Below, in pieces: positions 25,526 through 32,828 of a stretch of DNA of 64,000 nucleotides. How positions within the stretch are numbered: the first letter of the stretch is position 1; each line of letters starts with the position of its first letter. Position numbers and translations under genes: made by a program. The DNA is from an uncultured Halobacteriovorax sp. (lineage in GTDB: Bacteria > Bdellovibrionota > Bacteriovoracia > Bacteriovoracales > Bacteriovoracaceae): NCBI GenBank assembly GCA_913061265.1, contig CAJXVS010000007.1, positions 1-64,000 of the forward strand, given 5' to 3'. The notes under the pieces were generated by a model that had not been told where the DNA came from, did not search any database, and saw only the letters and a program-made list of their open reading frames with translations.

Positions 25526-27153
25526 GTGGTCTCCATTAAGTTTGATTGAGATTCTTTACCCGGCTTCACTTTCTTTCTATTGAGAAGATAATGAGCAAAG
25601 GCACCAAAGACGAGAAGAAGAGAGCCTAAGTATTTAATAGGTCTTCCTTGGTCCACATTGGCGCTAAAGGTTGATGAGTATTGACCTTGTCCAAGGTCAG
25701 AATAAGAGGCTTGATAAAAGGTAAAGCCTTGGGTCTTTAAAGGATTGTTCATAAAGACATGATGATTTGAGGGCCCATCTTCTTCGTGAAGCCTAACAAA
25801 GGATTCATAAGAAGCAGGGTTATTGGTTCCTGGGTCTTTATCCATCTTAAAATCAGTAAGAACAAATTCAAACGGAAGGGTGATGCTTTTCTTAGTTAGA
25901 AAGATCTTAACTTGCCTTCCTTCAACCAAAAGATTGAGAGGCTTATTATCAGTTACCCAATAAGTTTCCCCTTTAATATCTAAACGAACTGCTTTTGTTC
26001 CACCTTTAACCAAGGTATTTCCCATTTGCTTAGGAAAGGCAGCCTTTGGTGTTAGGTTAGGAGTCTTATTTGTATAGAAATCGAGCATGAAAAGTTCGAA
26101 GCCCATCCAAGGCAGATCCACGGGCTTATTCTTCTCTAACTTAACAGTGCTCCAGAGCCCATCTGATTTATCGTAAAAAGAAGCATGATCCCCTAAAAGA
26201 AAGAGAGTAGCTTTTTCTTGAAAGAGTGCTTGGTTAAAGAGCCTGATAGGAGAGTCCTTCATGACCTTTAATTCTTTATTCATAGGCCAGGGACTAAAAT
26301 CTGGAAAGAAGCTAATAGGGCCTAGGTCTTTATCGTTAAGAACTAAGAATCTATTTCCTTGGCTGGTTCTTTTAATATCTGATTTCCATTTCTCAGGAGT
26401 GCTACAAGAATTATCCCTCTTATCCCAAAAGATAAGTCCGCTAGTGCTGCCTGCGATCATGCAAGGAACTAGAGTAGAGGGAAGATAGTGAATATCTAAA
26501 AGACCCATGCTTAGAGTTGAATCAAAATCGGTAGCGTTTGGGCTTAAGGAGAGAGTAAAGTCTTGGCTTACATTGGGGTTTGAAACCATGTACTGGCCAG
26601 AGTTGTATTCCTTATCGCCAGGCTTATTGTCCTTCCACGTAAAATCTAAATCTGCATAAGGATAATACTCTAAGACTTTGACGTCTTGAAATTCAAAATC
26701 CATGTCAGTGGGAAAGGCCGTATAGGGAAGACTTAAGTGTCCACCAGCATTCTCTTGAGTATAGCTTAGGTAGAGTTGGTCTTCATTTAAGATAATAGTT
26801 CTTGCTGGGCTATTGGGCATGAGTTGAATAGAGCCATCAATGCCAGCGTAAAAGGTGATAAAAGAGCCGCAGCCTAACAGCACCAGACCAGAGTGAATGG
26901 CGTAAAAACCATAGAGTCTTTTCTTTGGAGGAAGCCTTAAGAAAGCGGCGAAGAAGATACTGATGACCATAAGAAATTGCACAAGCATAAAAGGCCAGCG
27001 CTTATAGATCAGTCTATTGGCCAAGTCTGCACCACCACTACTTTCAATAAAGGTTCCGGCGATCATCATGGCCGTAAAGATGAGAATAACGATGACGGCA
27101 AATTTTAAACCGCCTAAGCTCTTTTCAATCTTTTGAATATTGATTTTTGACAT
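25522..27153 (-). CDS. resB: System II cytochrome c biogenesis protein ResB (Ccs1)
   Basis: The protein has 543 residues. ResB features are three N-terminal helices (about 18-36, 53-70, 83-105), a large periplasmic domain, and one helix close to the C-terminus (PIKYLGSLLLVFGAFAHY). The FYQASYSD segment before the last helix is typical of the family. It is the partner of CcsA in System II maturation and is first in the operon. A c-type cytochrome with a CVACH motif lies about 3.8 kb away and is a plausible client. Confidence 0.87.
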   Translation of the reverse strand: MSKINIQKIEKSLGGLKFAVIVILIFTAMMIAGTFIESSGGADLANRLIYKRWPFMLVQFLMVISIFFAAFLRLPPKKRLYGFYAIHSGLVLLGCGSFITFYAGIDGSIQLMPNSPARTIILNEDQLYLSYTQENAGGHLSLPYTAFPTDMDFEFQDVKVLEYYPYADLDFTWKDNKPGDKEYNSGQYMVSNPNVSQDFTLSLSPNATDFDSTLSMGLLDIHYLPSTLVPCMIAGSTSGLIFWDKRDNSCSTPEKWKSDIKRTSQGNRFLVLNDKDLGPISFFPDFSPWPMNKELKVMKDSPIRLFNQALFQEKATLFLLGDHASFYDKSDGLWSTVKLEKNKPVDLPWMGFELFMLDFYTNKTPNLTPKAAFPKQMGNTLVKGGTKAVRLDIKGETYWVTDNKPLNLLVEGRQVKIFLTKKSITLPFEFVLTDFKMDKDPGTNNPASYESFVRLHEEDGPSNHHVFMNNPLKTQGFTFYQASYSDLGQGQYSSTFSANVDQGRPIKYLGSLLLVFGAFAHYLLNRKKVKPGKESQSNLMETT

Positions 27154-27189
27154 AAGCCCTCGAGATTAGAGGGAGAAAATACCATGGAG

Positions 27190-27885
27190 CTACAGCATCG
27201 TAAACTTATACAAGAGCCAACTAAGGGCATAGAGAATGGGTTGGTGAAGCATATAAATAAGAAGGCTTTTGAGTCCTAAGTATTCTAATGAATTAAGCAG
27301 GAAATTTCTTTTTGGGTTGAGCTTATGCCAGTCTTGATGCGTTGCAAAGACTCCTAGGAGAACCACCCCTAACCATGGAAAAGGAGGGATATAGTCCATA
27401 GACTTATGTGACATTAGGATCCAAGGAATGCTTTTTCCGAAGATTAAATGAGGAGTGATAAGGAGAATCGCTACAATCAAAGAGAGCTTAGGCCTAGTTA
27501 TAAAAGCTAGGGCCATTAATGAAGTAAGAGCAATGCAGTGTAGAGTTCCGAAATAAACCCAAGCGCTAGGAAAAGCAAAGTAGGTTCCAATTGTTATAGC
27601 AACCGCGCAAACAGCAATCTTTCTGAAGCGTTTCCAGAAGGGGCTCCACTTGATTCCGTCTTTATGAGCAAGAGTAAGGCCGCAGCCCATGGAAAAGAGA
27701 AAAAGAAAGACGATGACTCTAGGAAAGACATACCAAAGCCTGTCCTCGCTAAAGTCGATATCTAAGAATCCAAACAAAGTTAAATCATAAGCACCATGAA
27801 AGATGATCATAAGAACGATGGCAACGCCGCGAAGGTAATCTACTAATGGGTAGCGGGGTTTAGAATTTGGCAAGTTGTTTGGCAT
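27190..27885 (-). CDS. DUF1624 multi-pass membrane protein
   Basis: The protein has 231 residues with six to seven helices. The N-terminal YPLVDYLRGVAIVLMIIFH and the LFLFSMGCGLTL motif match DUF1624, related to the heparan-alpha-glucosaminide acetyltransferase catalytic domain and acyltransferase-3-like proteins. Substrate unknown. It is 36 bp upstream of resB on the same strand, so it may lead that operon. No clear Shine-Dalgarno precedes the ATG, and only 17 bp separate it from the divergent start at 27903. Confidence 0.75.
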   Translation of the reverse strand: MPNNLPNSKPRYPLVDYLRGVAIVLMIIFHGAYDLTLFGFLDIDFSEDRLWYVFPRVIVFLFLFSMGCGLTLAHKDGIKWSPFWKRFRKIAVCAVAITIGTYFAFPSAWVYFGTLHCIALTSLMALAFITRPKLSLIVAILLITPHLIFGKSIPWILMSHKSMDYIPPFPWLGVVLLGVFATHQDWHKLNPKRNFLLNSLEYLGLKSLLIYMLHQPILYALSWLLYKFTML

Positions 27886-27902
27886 AGACTTATTGTATAG
27901 GG

Positions 27903-30257
27903 ATGAAGAAAAAAATAATAGTTACAATTGGATCTTTCTCCCTCTTCTTAGCAGTGGGAGCCTGTCTTTTTACTTATAACGCCCTTGAAAAAGTGGTGCC
28001 CCAAGTTAAGGGAGAGCTTTTCTTAAAAGGCCTATCAAAAGAAGTTAAGATATACCGAGATGATAAAGGTATTCCTCATATTGAAGCCGAAAATGAACTT
28101 GATATGTATATGGCCCTAGGCTTTGTTCATGCAAGTGAGAGGCTTTTTCAGTTAGATCTTTATAGACGGGCGGCAAGAGGACAATTATCTGAAGTTTTAG
28201 GCCCTGATCTTTTAAAACGAGATCAACTTTCACGAACCCTTTTATTTGAATCTCCTCTAGATCACCCACAAAGAGTACCATTATCCATAAGGGCCTCTAG
28301 CCGCATGGAGGCTTATCTCGGTGGGCTTAACGCCTTTATTGAAACAGGTTTACTACCTTTTGAGTTTACTTTATTAGGTTATATTCCCGCAAAATTTAAA
28401 CTCAGAGATGTTTACGCCTTTACTGGTTATATGGCCTTCTTGTTTGGTAACGCTCCAAAGCAAGACCCTCTCTTACAAAAGTTCACAAAGATCTACGAAG
28501 CGGAGACAGTGGCGCTCATGGGAAATGAAGAAACCCTGCCGCCTAGTGAAGCGGTTACTGGTTTTCCTGTTAACTTAGGGCCTCTTTATTTTTCAAAACA
28601 CATCTCCTTACCCGAAGTGGACGGAAGCAATGCTTGGGTTTTATCTGGATCAAAAACCGCTAGCGGTAAAGCTCTTTTGGCCAATGACCCTCACGTGGGG
28701 ATCAGTCAGCCAGGCCTTTGGTTTGAAGCCCATTTAAAGAGCCCGGGATTTGAAACCTATGGACATTTTCTTCCTCTAATACCATTTGCCGCGATTGGGC
28801 ATAACGAGAAGAAAGCATGGGGACTCACGATTAGCTATATCGATGATATGGATTTTTACGAAGAAAAGGTCGATCTCACTAAAGGGACCATCTCCTATCT
28901 TGGAGAGTCAAGGCCATTGATAAAAAAGACGCATCTTATAAAGGTTAAAGGTAAACAAGATCAAGAGTTCACCTCTTGGGTAGGCCCTCATGGTCCGCTT
29001 CTTGGTTCTCGTTTTGAAGAAGATTTAACTAAGCCCGAGTACGCTCTTCAGTGGACATATCATCATAAAGATAACCGGCCAATTGAAGCCTTCTATAGCT
29101 TATCTTACGCCAAGAATATGGATGAAATGCGCCTGGCGACTACTTTAGGGACGGCGCCGGGATTAAATATTGTTTACGCGGATGCTGAAGGGAATATTGC
29201 TTGGTGGATGTATGGCGCTATTCCAAAAAGGCCTCGCGGCATGGAAGGGGACCGAGTTTATCCTGGAGAGTCTGGGGATTATGATTGGCTCGGGCATTTT
29301 GATGCAGATGAGAAGCCACAGATGGAAAACCCGCCTTCTGGGATTATTGTCTCTGCTAATGGCAAACCTCCTGGAGCTTCAACAAAAGTGAAAGGTTATT
29401 GGCAGCCTCAAGACCGCGCTGTGACGATCTATGAAGCCTTGGCCCGGAAAGATAACTGGACTGATCTAGAGGTTTCAAGGCTTCAGAACTCAAACTTTAA
29501 TTCAAAAGCGCTTCCTTATACTTCAAGCTTAATAAGATTAATAAAAGGCCGGTTAGAGACTAAAATTGAAAAAGAAGCCGCCCAGTTTCTAGAGAATTGG
29601 GATGGTAAGAGTGAACTTGATTCGGTGGGGGCGTATTTGTATCACGAGCTGACAAATACACTTATGAGAGAGCTTTTTGATGAATTACCTAACAAGGACT
29701 TTAATAAATACTGCAGGGTTAATGCTAGTTGGCGCTCGCTTTATCGCTTTAGTGAGTTACCAGAACATATTATCTGGGATTTAAAGAAGACGCCTTCAAT
29801 TGAGACGATGGAGGATGTTGTTCTTTTAAGTTTTAGGAAAGCTGTTAACAAACTTCAAAGAACTCGAGGTGCTTCTGTGAAGACCTGGGTTTGGGGCAAG
29901 GCCCATCAAGTTAGCTTTTCACATCCTCTTGGCTCAAAAGGTGGAGTTCTTGAAACTCTTCTTAACTTGGGTCCATATCCTGTTTCTGGCGCTTATAATT
30001 CTATTAATAACTTTAGAAAGCTTGGTTGTGAGAGCGGTTTTTCCGTTAAGGCCGGGCCATCGACGAGAGTCGTGGTTGATTTTCAAGATACTAAGAATAC
30101 TTTAGGTGGGCTTCCTCTTGGAATTTCGGCCCATAGAATGAGTCCTTACTTTTCAAATGAAAGAAAAGACTTTTTAGAGGGAACTTCGAGAAAACAATTG
30201 ATGGATTGGAATCAAATTAAGAGTCATTCGTCTTTAGTAATGAGACCAGCTCCATAG
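27903..30257 (+). CDS. Penicillin-acylase-family Ntn hydrolase
   Basis: The protein has 784 residues with an N-terminal signal or anchor (about 5-26). The IYRDDKGIPHIEAENELD and GFVHASERLFQLDLYRRAARGQLSE blocks are typical of the alpha chain, and the autocatalytic beta-chain start is Ser242 in DGSNAWVLSG. LLANDPHVG and GLTISYIDD supply further conserved substrate-pocket positions. Members cleave amide bonds of acylated compounds (beta-lactams, acyl-homoserine lactones); the substrate here is not known. Export to the periplasm is likely. The 3' end overlaps the convergent thiamine-kinase-like gene by 34 bp. The start has no usual ribosome site. Confidence 0.88.
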   Translation: MKKKIIVTIGSFSLFLAVGACLFTYNALEKVVPQVKGELFLKGLSKEVKIYRDDKGIPHIEAENELDMYMALGFVHASERLFQLDLYRRAARGQLSEVLGPDLLKRDQLSRTLLFESPLDHPQRVPLSIRASSRMEAYLGGLNAFIETGLLPFEFTLLGYIPAKFKLRDVYAFTGYMAFLFGNAPKQDPLLQKFTKIYEAETVALMGNEETLPPSEAVTGFPVNLGPLYFSKHISLPEVDGSNAWVLSGSKTASGKALLANDPHVGISQPGLWFEAHLKSPGFETYGHFLPLIPFAAIGHNEKKAWGLTISYIDDMDFYEEKVDLTKGTISYLGESRPLIKKTHLIKVKGKQDQEFTSWVGPHGPLLGSRFEEDLTKPEYALQWTYHHKDNRPIEAFYSLSYAKNMDEMRLATTLGTAPGLNIVYADAEGNIAWWMYGAIPKRPRGMEGDRVYPGESGDYDWLGHFDADEKPQMENPPSGIIVSANGKPPGASTKVKGYWQPQDRAVTIYEALARKDNWTDLEVSRLQNSNFNSKALPYTSSLIRLIKGRLETKIEKEAAQFLENWDGKSELDSVGAYLYHELTNTLMRELFDELPNKDFNKYCRVNASWRSLYRFSELPEHIIWDLKKTPSIETMEDVVLLSFRKAVNKLQRTRGASVKTWVWGKAHQVSFSHPLGSKGGVLETLLNLGPYPVSGAYNSINNFRKLGCESGFSVKAGPSTRVVVDFQDTKNTLGGLPLGISAHRMSPYFSNERKDFLEGTSRKQLMDWNQIKSHSSLVMRPAP

Positions 30258-30874
30258 AGAAAGATGGGGGATCTTGTTTGAAGCTTAACTTCCCCTGTGG
30301 CTTCATTAGAGAGGCCGTGACTAGAGAATGCTTTGATAGTAGTAAAGTGTTCAAGTTCGTAGGCTGCGTGGCCTGTAAGCCTAATCTCGGAGTCCTCAAA
30401 GGATATAAGGGAGAAGTTGCCTTGATGAGAAAATTTCCAATCACCAGAACTTAGAGCGGTCACCTCAGGCCCAAGATAAACCTTCGCAAGATTCTTTTTC
30501 TTCTTTAAAAAATGAAAAACTTCTCCAAAGTTACAAAGTTCGTGATCAGATCTTCCGCCTAAAAAGCCTAAGAGTTCTATAGATTCTACTTCTTCAGGGA
30601 GTATTGAAAGAGCATAAGCTAAGTCTGAATAGTCTTTTTCTACGGGAAGAACTTCATCTAGGCTAAGCCTTGAACTATCTCCATCACCGACACTAAAACA
30701 GCTTCTATCTAGGTCTAGACTATACTTTAAGGCTAAATCCAATCCGCCATCAACGAGGAGAAGAGGAGAGTTTTTAATTAAAGGGAGCTCCTCTTTTTTT
30801 AAAAGAGGGCCTACTAGCACGGCGCTTCTACTTTCTTTAATGAGTTTTAAAAATAGGTCTTTCTTATCTTTCAT
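30224..30874 (-). CDS. Thiamine pyrophosphokinase-like protein
   Basis: With the ATG at 30874 the protein has 216 residues, the usual length. Family marks are LLLVDGGLDLAL, VGDGDSS (usual GDxDS), KDYSDLAYAL (usual D-TD-AL) and LLGFLGGRSDHELCNFG (usual GGR-DH-L-N). These are ATP/Mg and thiamine-binding positions. It would convert thiamine to thiamine diphosphate in the cytoplasm. A longer form from a GTG at 30952 is possible but would overlap the ribosome site of the divergent cytochrome gene. An AGGAG lies 13 nt before the chosen ATG, which is somewhat far. Confidence 0.72.
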   Translation of the reverse strand: MKDKKDLFLKLIKESRSAVLVGPLLKKEELPLIKNSPLLLVDGGLDLALKYSLDLDRSCFSVGDGDSSRLSLDEVLPVEKDYSDLAYALSILPEEVESIELLGFLGGRSDHELCNFGEVFHFLKKKKNLAKVYLGPEVTALSSGDWKFSHQGNFSLISFEDSEIRLTGHAAYELEHFTTIKAFSSHGLSNEATGEVKLQTRSPIFLYGAGLITKDE

Positions 30875-30954
30875 TAACTTGATGATACTCCTCTTGCTTC
30901 CCTGTAAGCAATTCGTTAGAATTTTAAAAAATTTCGAATGAAGAGGTAACACAC

Positions 30955-31251
30955 ATGAAAGTCATCGCCTTTGTAATGACCGTATCTATTTTAATCTTTG
31001 CCAGTAAAGCTAAGGCTCAGGATTCAGCAAAGGGAGCTCAGTTATATTCAGCTTCTTGTGTTGCTTGCCATGGTCAAAATGCTGCCGGTAACGAAGAAAT
31101 GAAAGCTCCAAGATTAGCCGGACAGCACGACTGGTACCTTGTGACAGCTCTTAATGACTTTAAAAAAGGGGCGAGAAATCACCCTTATAAGAAGGCTCTT
31201 TCGCAAAAAGACATGGAAGACTTAGCCGCCCATATCAGCAGGCTGAAGTAA
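30955..31251 (+). CDS. Small soluble c-type cytochrome
   Basis: The protein has 98 residues. A signal peptide ends near AKA-Q, and one haem-binding motif CVACHG follows at about residues 34-39. APRLAGQHDWYLVTAL and F-KKGAR match class I cytochromes of the c4/c553 type. In those, the distal methionine follows the G-R segment; here that place reads ARNHPYKKALS with no Met, so the distal ligand may be different. It is a periplasmic electron carrier matured by the ResB/CcsA system encoded nearby. GAGGTAACACAC before the ATG is a good ribosome site. The next gene follows after 1 bp. Confidence 0.85.
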   Translation: MKVIAFVMTVSILIFASKAKAQDSAKGAQLYSASCVACHGQNAAGNEEMKAPRLAGQHDWYLVTALNDFKKGARNHPYKKALSQKDMEDLAAHISRLK

Positions 31252-31252
31252 T

Positions 31253-31702
31253 ATGAGCGTAACTTTAGAATTCAATCAAGCTGTAAAAGATAAAGAAATT
31301 CAAGCAGTCTACGATCACAATATCGATGCTTTTAGTGATTCACCGGACTTTAAATGGAATCTCGAAGAAATTAAAAATGAAATTAAAGGTGGATGGCAGC
31401 TTTTTAGTGTCTCTGCAGGTGATGAAATTGTAGCGGCACTCTTTTTAAGTGTTGTTGATAACGGGCTTTATACTAAGAATACCGGGCTCAAGATGCATCA
31501 CCAAGGTAGTGGATTCTCCCATGAAATTAAGGAGTTCTACGAGAAAGAGGCCAGAACGAGGAAGCTTGAGAAGGTTGTTCATTACTGCCGAATTGATAAC
31601 TTTCGCATGTATTCTCTTAATGAAAGTCATGGTTATAGAAAGACGGAAAAGCCAATTGATGAAGATGGTCTCGTCGTAGAATGGACGAAAATTTTAAAAT
31701 AG
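31253..31702 (+). CDS. GNAT-family N-acetyltransferase
   Basis: The protein has 149 residues. The late-fold pattern CRIDNFRMYSLNESHGYRKTE is the usual GNAT ending (N-x-M-x-x-L-N-x-x-x-GY/F). A GNAT acetyl-CoA loop (R/Q-x-x-G-x-G/A) is only weakly present as MHHQGSGFSHE. Substrate unknown. It is cotranscribed with the cytochrome gene (1-bp gap). Confidence 0.68.
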   Translation: MSVTLEFNQAVKDKEIQAVYDHNIDAFSDSPDFKWNLEEIKNEIKGGWQLFSVSAGDEIVAALFLSVVDNGLYTKNTGLKMHHQGSGFSHEIKEFYEKEARTRKLEKVVHYCRIDNFRMYSLNESHGYRKTEKPIDEDGLVVEWTKILK

Positions 31703-31805
31703 TTGATTTTTTTCATTTACTTTTGCTAGGCAGAACTAAATAATCGATAAAAGCATAAAATTAAATAGTATTAATAATCATAAATATTCTTATTCGGAGG
31801 AATAC

Positions 31806-32190
31806 ATGGCTAAGAAAAAAGCTGCTAAGAAAAAAGCAACAAAGAAAAAAGCAACTAAGAAAGTTGCAAAGAAAGCAACAAAGAAAAAAGTAGCTAAGAA
31901 AAAAGTAGCTAAGAAAGCTACAAAGAAAAAAGCTACTAAGAAAAAAGCCACTAAGAAAAAGGCTAAGAAAAAAGTAGCAAAGAAAAAGGCTAAGAAAAAA
32001 GTAGCTAAGAAGAAAGCTACTAAGAAAAAAGCCAAGAAGAAAGCTAAGAAGAAAGTAGCAAAGAAGAAAACAACAAAGAAAAAAGCTACTAAGAAGAAAG
32101 CTACAAAGAAAAAAGCAAAGAAAAAAGTAGCTAAGAAAAAAGCTACGAAGAAAAAAGCTACTAAGAAGAAAGCTGCTCCTAAGAAAAAGA
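31806..32190 (+). repeat. Low-complexity A/G-rich coding repeat
   Basis: Irregular units of 9-15 bp (AAGAAAAAAGC-type) encode the Lys/Ala run. The plus strand is almost free of C except in GCT/GCA/ACT/ACA codons. Confidence 0.8.
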
Positions 32191-32195
32191 AGTAA
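31806..32195 (+). CDS. Lysine/alanine-rich histone H1-like protein
   Basis: The protein has 129 residues built from only six amino acids (Met, Ala, Lys, Thr, Val, Pro) in overlapping KKKAT, KKVAK and KKKAK units. This is the H1-like C-terminal-tail composition seen in bacterial nucleoid proteins such as the Hc1/AlgP type, with no globular domain. It probably binds DNA without sequence specificity and helps compact the nucleoid, as could suit a small dormant or attack-phase cell. A strong CGGAGG ribosome site stands 6 nt before the ATG. A terminator follows directly. The coding DNA is itself a low-complexity A/G-rich repeat. Confidence 0.85.
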   Translation: MAKKKAAKKKATKKKATKKVAKKATKKKVAKKKVAKKATKKKATKKKATKKKAKKKVAKKKAKKKVAKKKATKKKAKKKAKKKVAKKKTTKKKATKKKATKKKAKKKVAKKKATKKKATKKKAAPKKKK

Positions 32196-32230
32196 TCTTT
32201 CTTTAAAGTCTTAAAGAATTTTTCTCCAAA

Positions 32231-32257
32231 AAGGCTCCGCAAGGAGCCTTTTTTTTT
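32231..32257 (+). terminator. Rho-independent terminator of the H1-like gene
   Basis: An 8-bp stem AAGGCTCC / GGAGCCTT with a GCAA tetraloop (32231-32250) is followed by nine T in total. Confidence 0.93.
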
Positions 32258-32305
32258 GGAGGAAGCATTTAGCAGGATGCTAAATGAATCCGAGCAACGC
32301 AGAGT

Positions 32306-32359
32306 AGGCCAGGATGGCCGGATCAGTGACCGACTTTTTTAATTAACCACTTTATTTAT
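32306..32359 (+). repeat. 54-bp direct repeat, copy 1
   Basis: It matches 32410-32463 at about 50 of 54 positions, offset 104 bp. Each copy has the GGCC hairpin, then GGATCAGTGACC, a run of T, and ACCACTTTATTTAT. Confidence 0.8.
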
Positions 32360-32409
32360 CCAGAATTCGCAGGAGCCGAGAGCGGGCGATCTTCGCAAAC
32401 TAGAAAACC

Positions 32410-32463
32410 AGGCCAGAATGGCCGGATCAGTGACCAACCTTTTTAATAAACCACTTTATTTAT
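32410..32463 (+). repeat. 54-bp direct repeat, copy 2
   Basis: Second copy of the repeat at 32306-32359. The hairpin loop is GAA instead of GGA, and the T run is five rather than six. Confidence 0.8.
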
Positions 32464-32514
32464 TTAGATAATCAGGATGATTTCTCCTGCAAGCCCCCAG
32501 GAGACTAAACAAAA

Positions 32515-32828
32515 TCAATCGACCCATTCTCTACGAGCCTCTCAGTTCAATTTCCATGTCAAAAAACTCAAAAACCTCAGCCCAATACCTCTCAAAAATA
32601 CCCATTTTTTCAAGAAAAATCAATAACTTAGACCCTGTTTACCAGGCGACCCTTCGCATTTTCCGCGATTTAAAGCACTCTAGGCTTTTGAGCGACATAG
32701 CTAATCTATAAGGCCCCTAAAAAAAAACAGCACAGAGGCTTATTTACAGTACTTAATCATATTGGTAGGTTATCGCACCTTTTAAAGACATCGCCAGATT
32801 TAAAAACTGGAGCGATGGGAGAATTATT
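32515..32828. other. Non-coding leader region before miaB
   Basis: No open frame of note is seen. About 32511-32640 is very poor in G on the plus strand (roughly 9 G in 130 bases). The remainder is the miaB leader, with a hairpin at 32789-32817. Confidence 0.5.
32789..32817 (+). promoter_or_regulatory. Hairpin directly before the miaB ribosome site
   Basis: Stem CATCGC / GCGATG (6 bp) plus inner CAG / CTG with a 2-nt bulge and a 9-nt A-rich loop. The last base of the stem touches the GGGAG ribosome site of miaB, so it could affect initiation. Confidence 0.4.

Larger units (their letters stand above)
32266..32514 (+). ncRNA. Candidate non-coding RNA with GGA-loop hairpins (CsrB/RsmZ-like)
   Basis: No gene occupies 32258-32828. 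Four perfect inverted repeats present a trinucleotide loop: stem CATTTAGCA around GGA (32266-32286), GGCCA around GGA (32307-32319), GGCCA around GAA (32411-32423), and AATCA around GGA (32470-32482). A further stem TCTCCTG / CAGGAGA lies at 32483-32504. CAGGATG is shared by three of them, close to the CsrA/RsmA recognition core A(N)GGA in a hairpin loop. This is what sponge RNAs for CsrA look like. No clear own promoter was found, so strand and ends are guesses. Confidence 0.35.

Noticed and set aside
30950-30952. GTG start for the thiamine-kinase-like gene
   Set aside because: It would overlap the ribosome site of the divergent cytochrome gene and add 26 residues not seen in the family; the ATG at 30874 is preferred.
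31806-32190. Possible CRISPR-like or satellite repeat
   Set aside because: The repeat is irregular, has no spacers and encodes the H1-like protein in frame.
31790-32242. Phe/Ala-rich open frame opposite the H1-like gene
   Set aside because: It is the reverse reading of the Lys/Ala repeat; it has no ribosome site, and the plus strand has a strong one plus a terminator.
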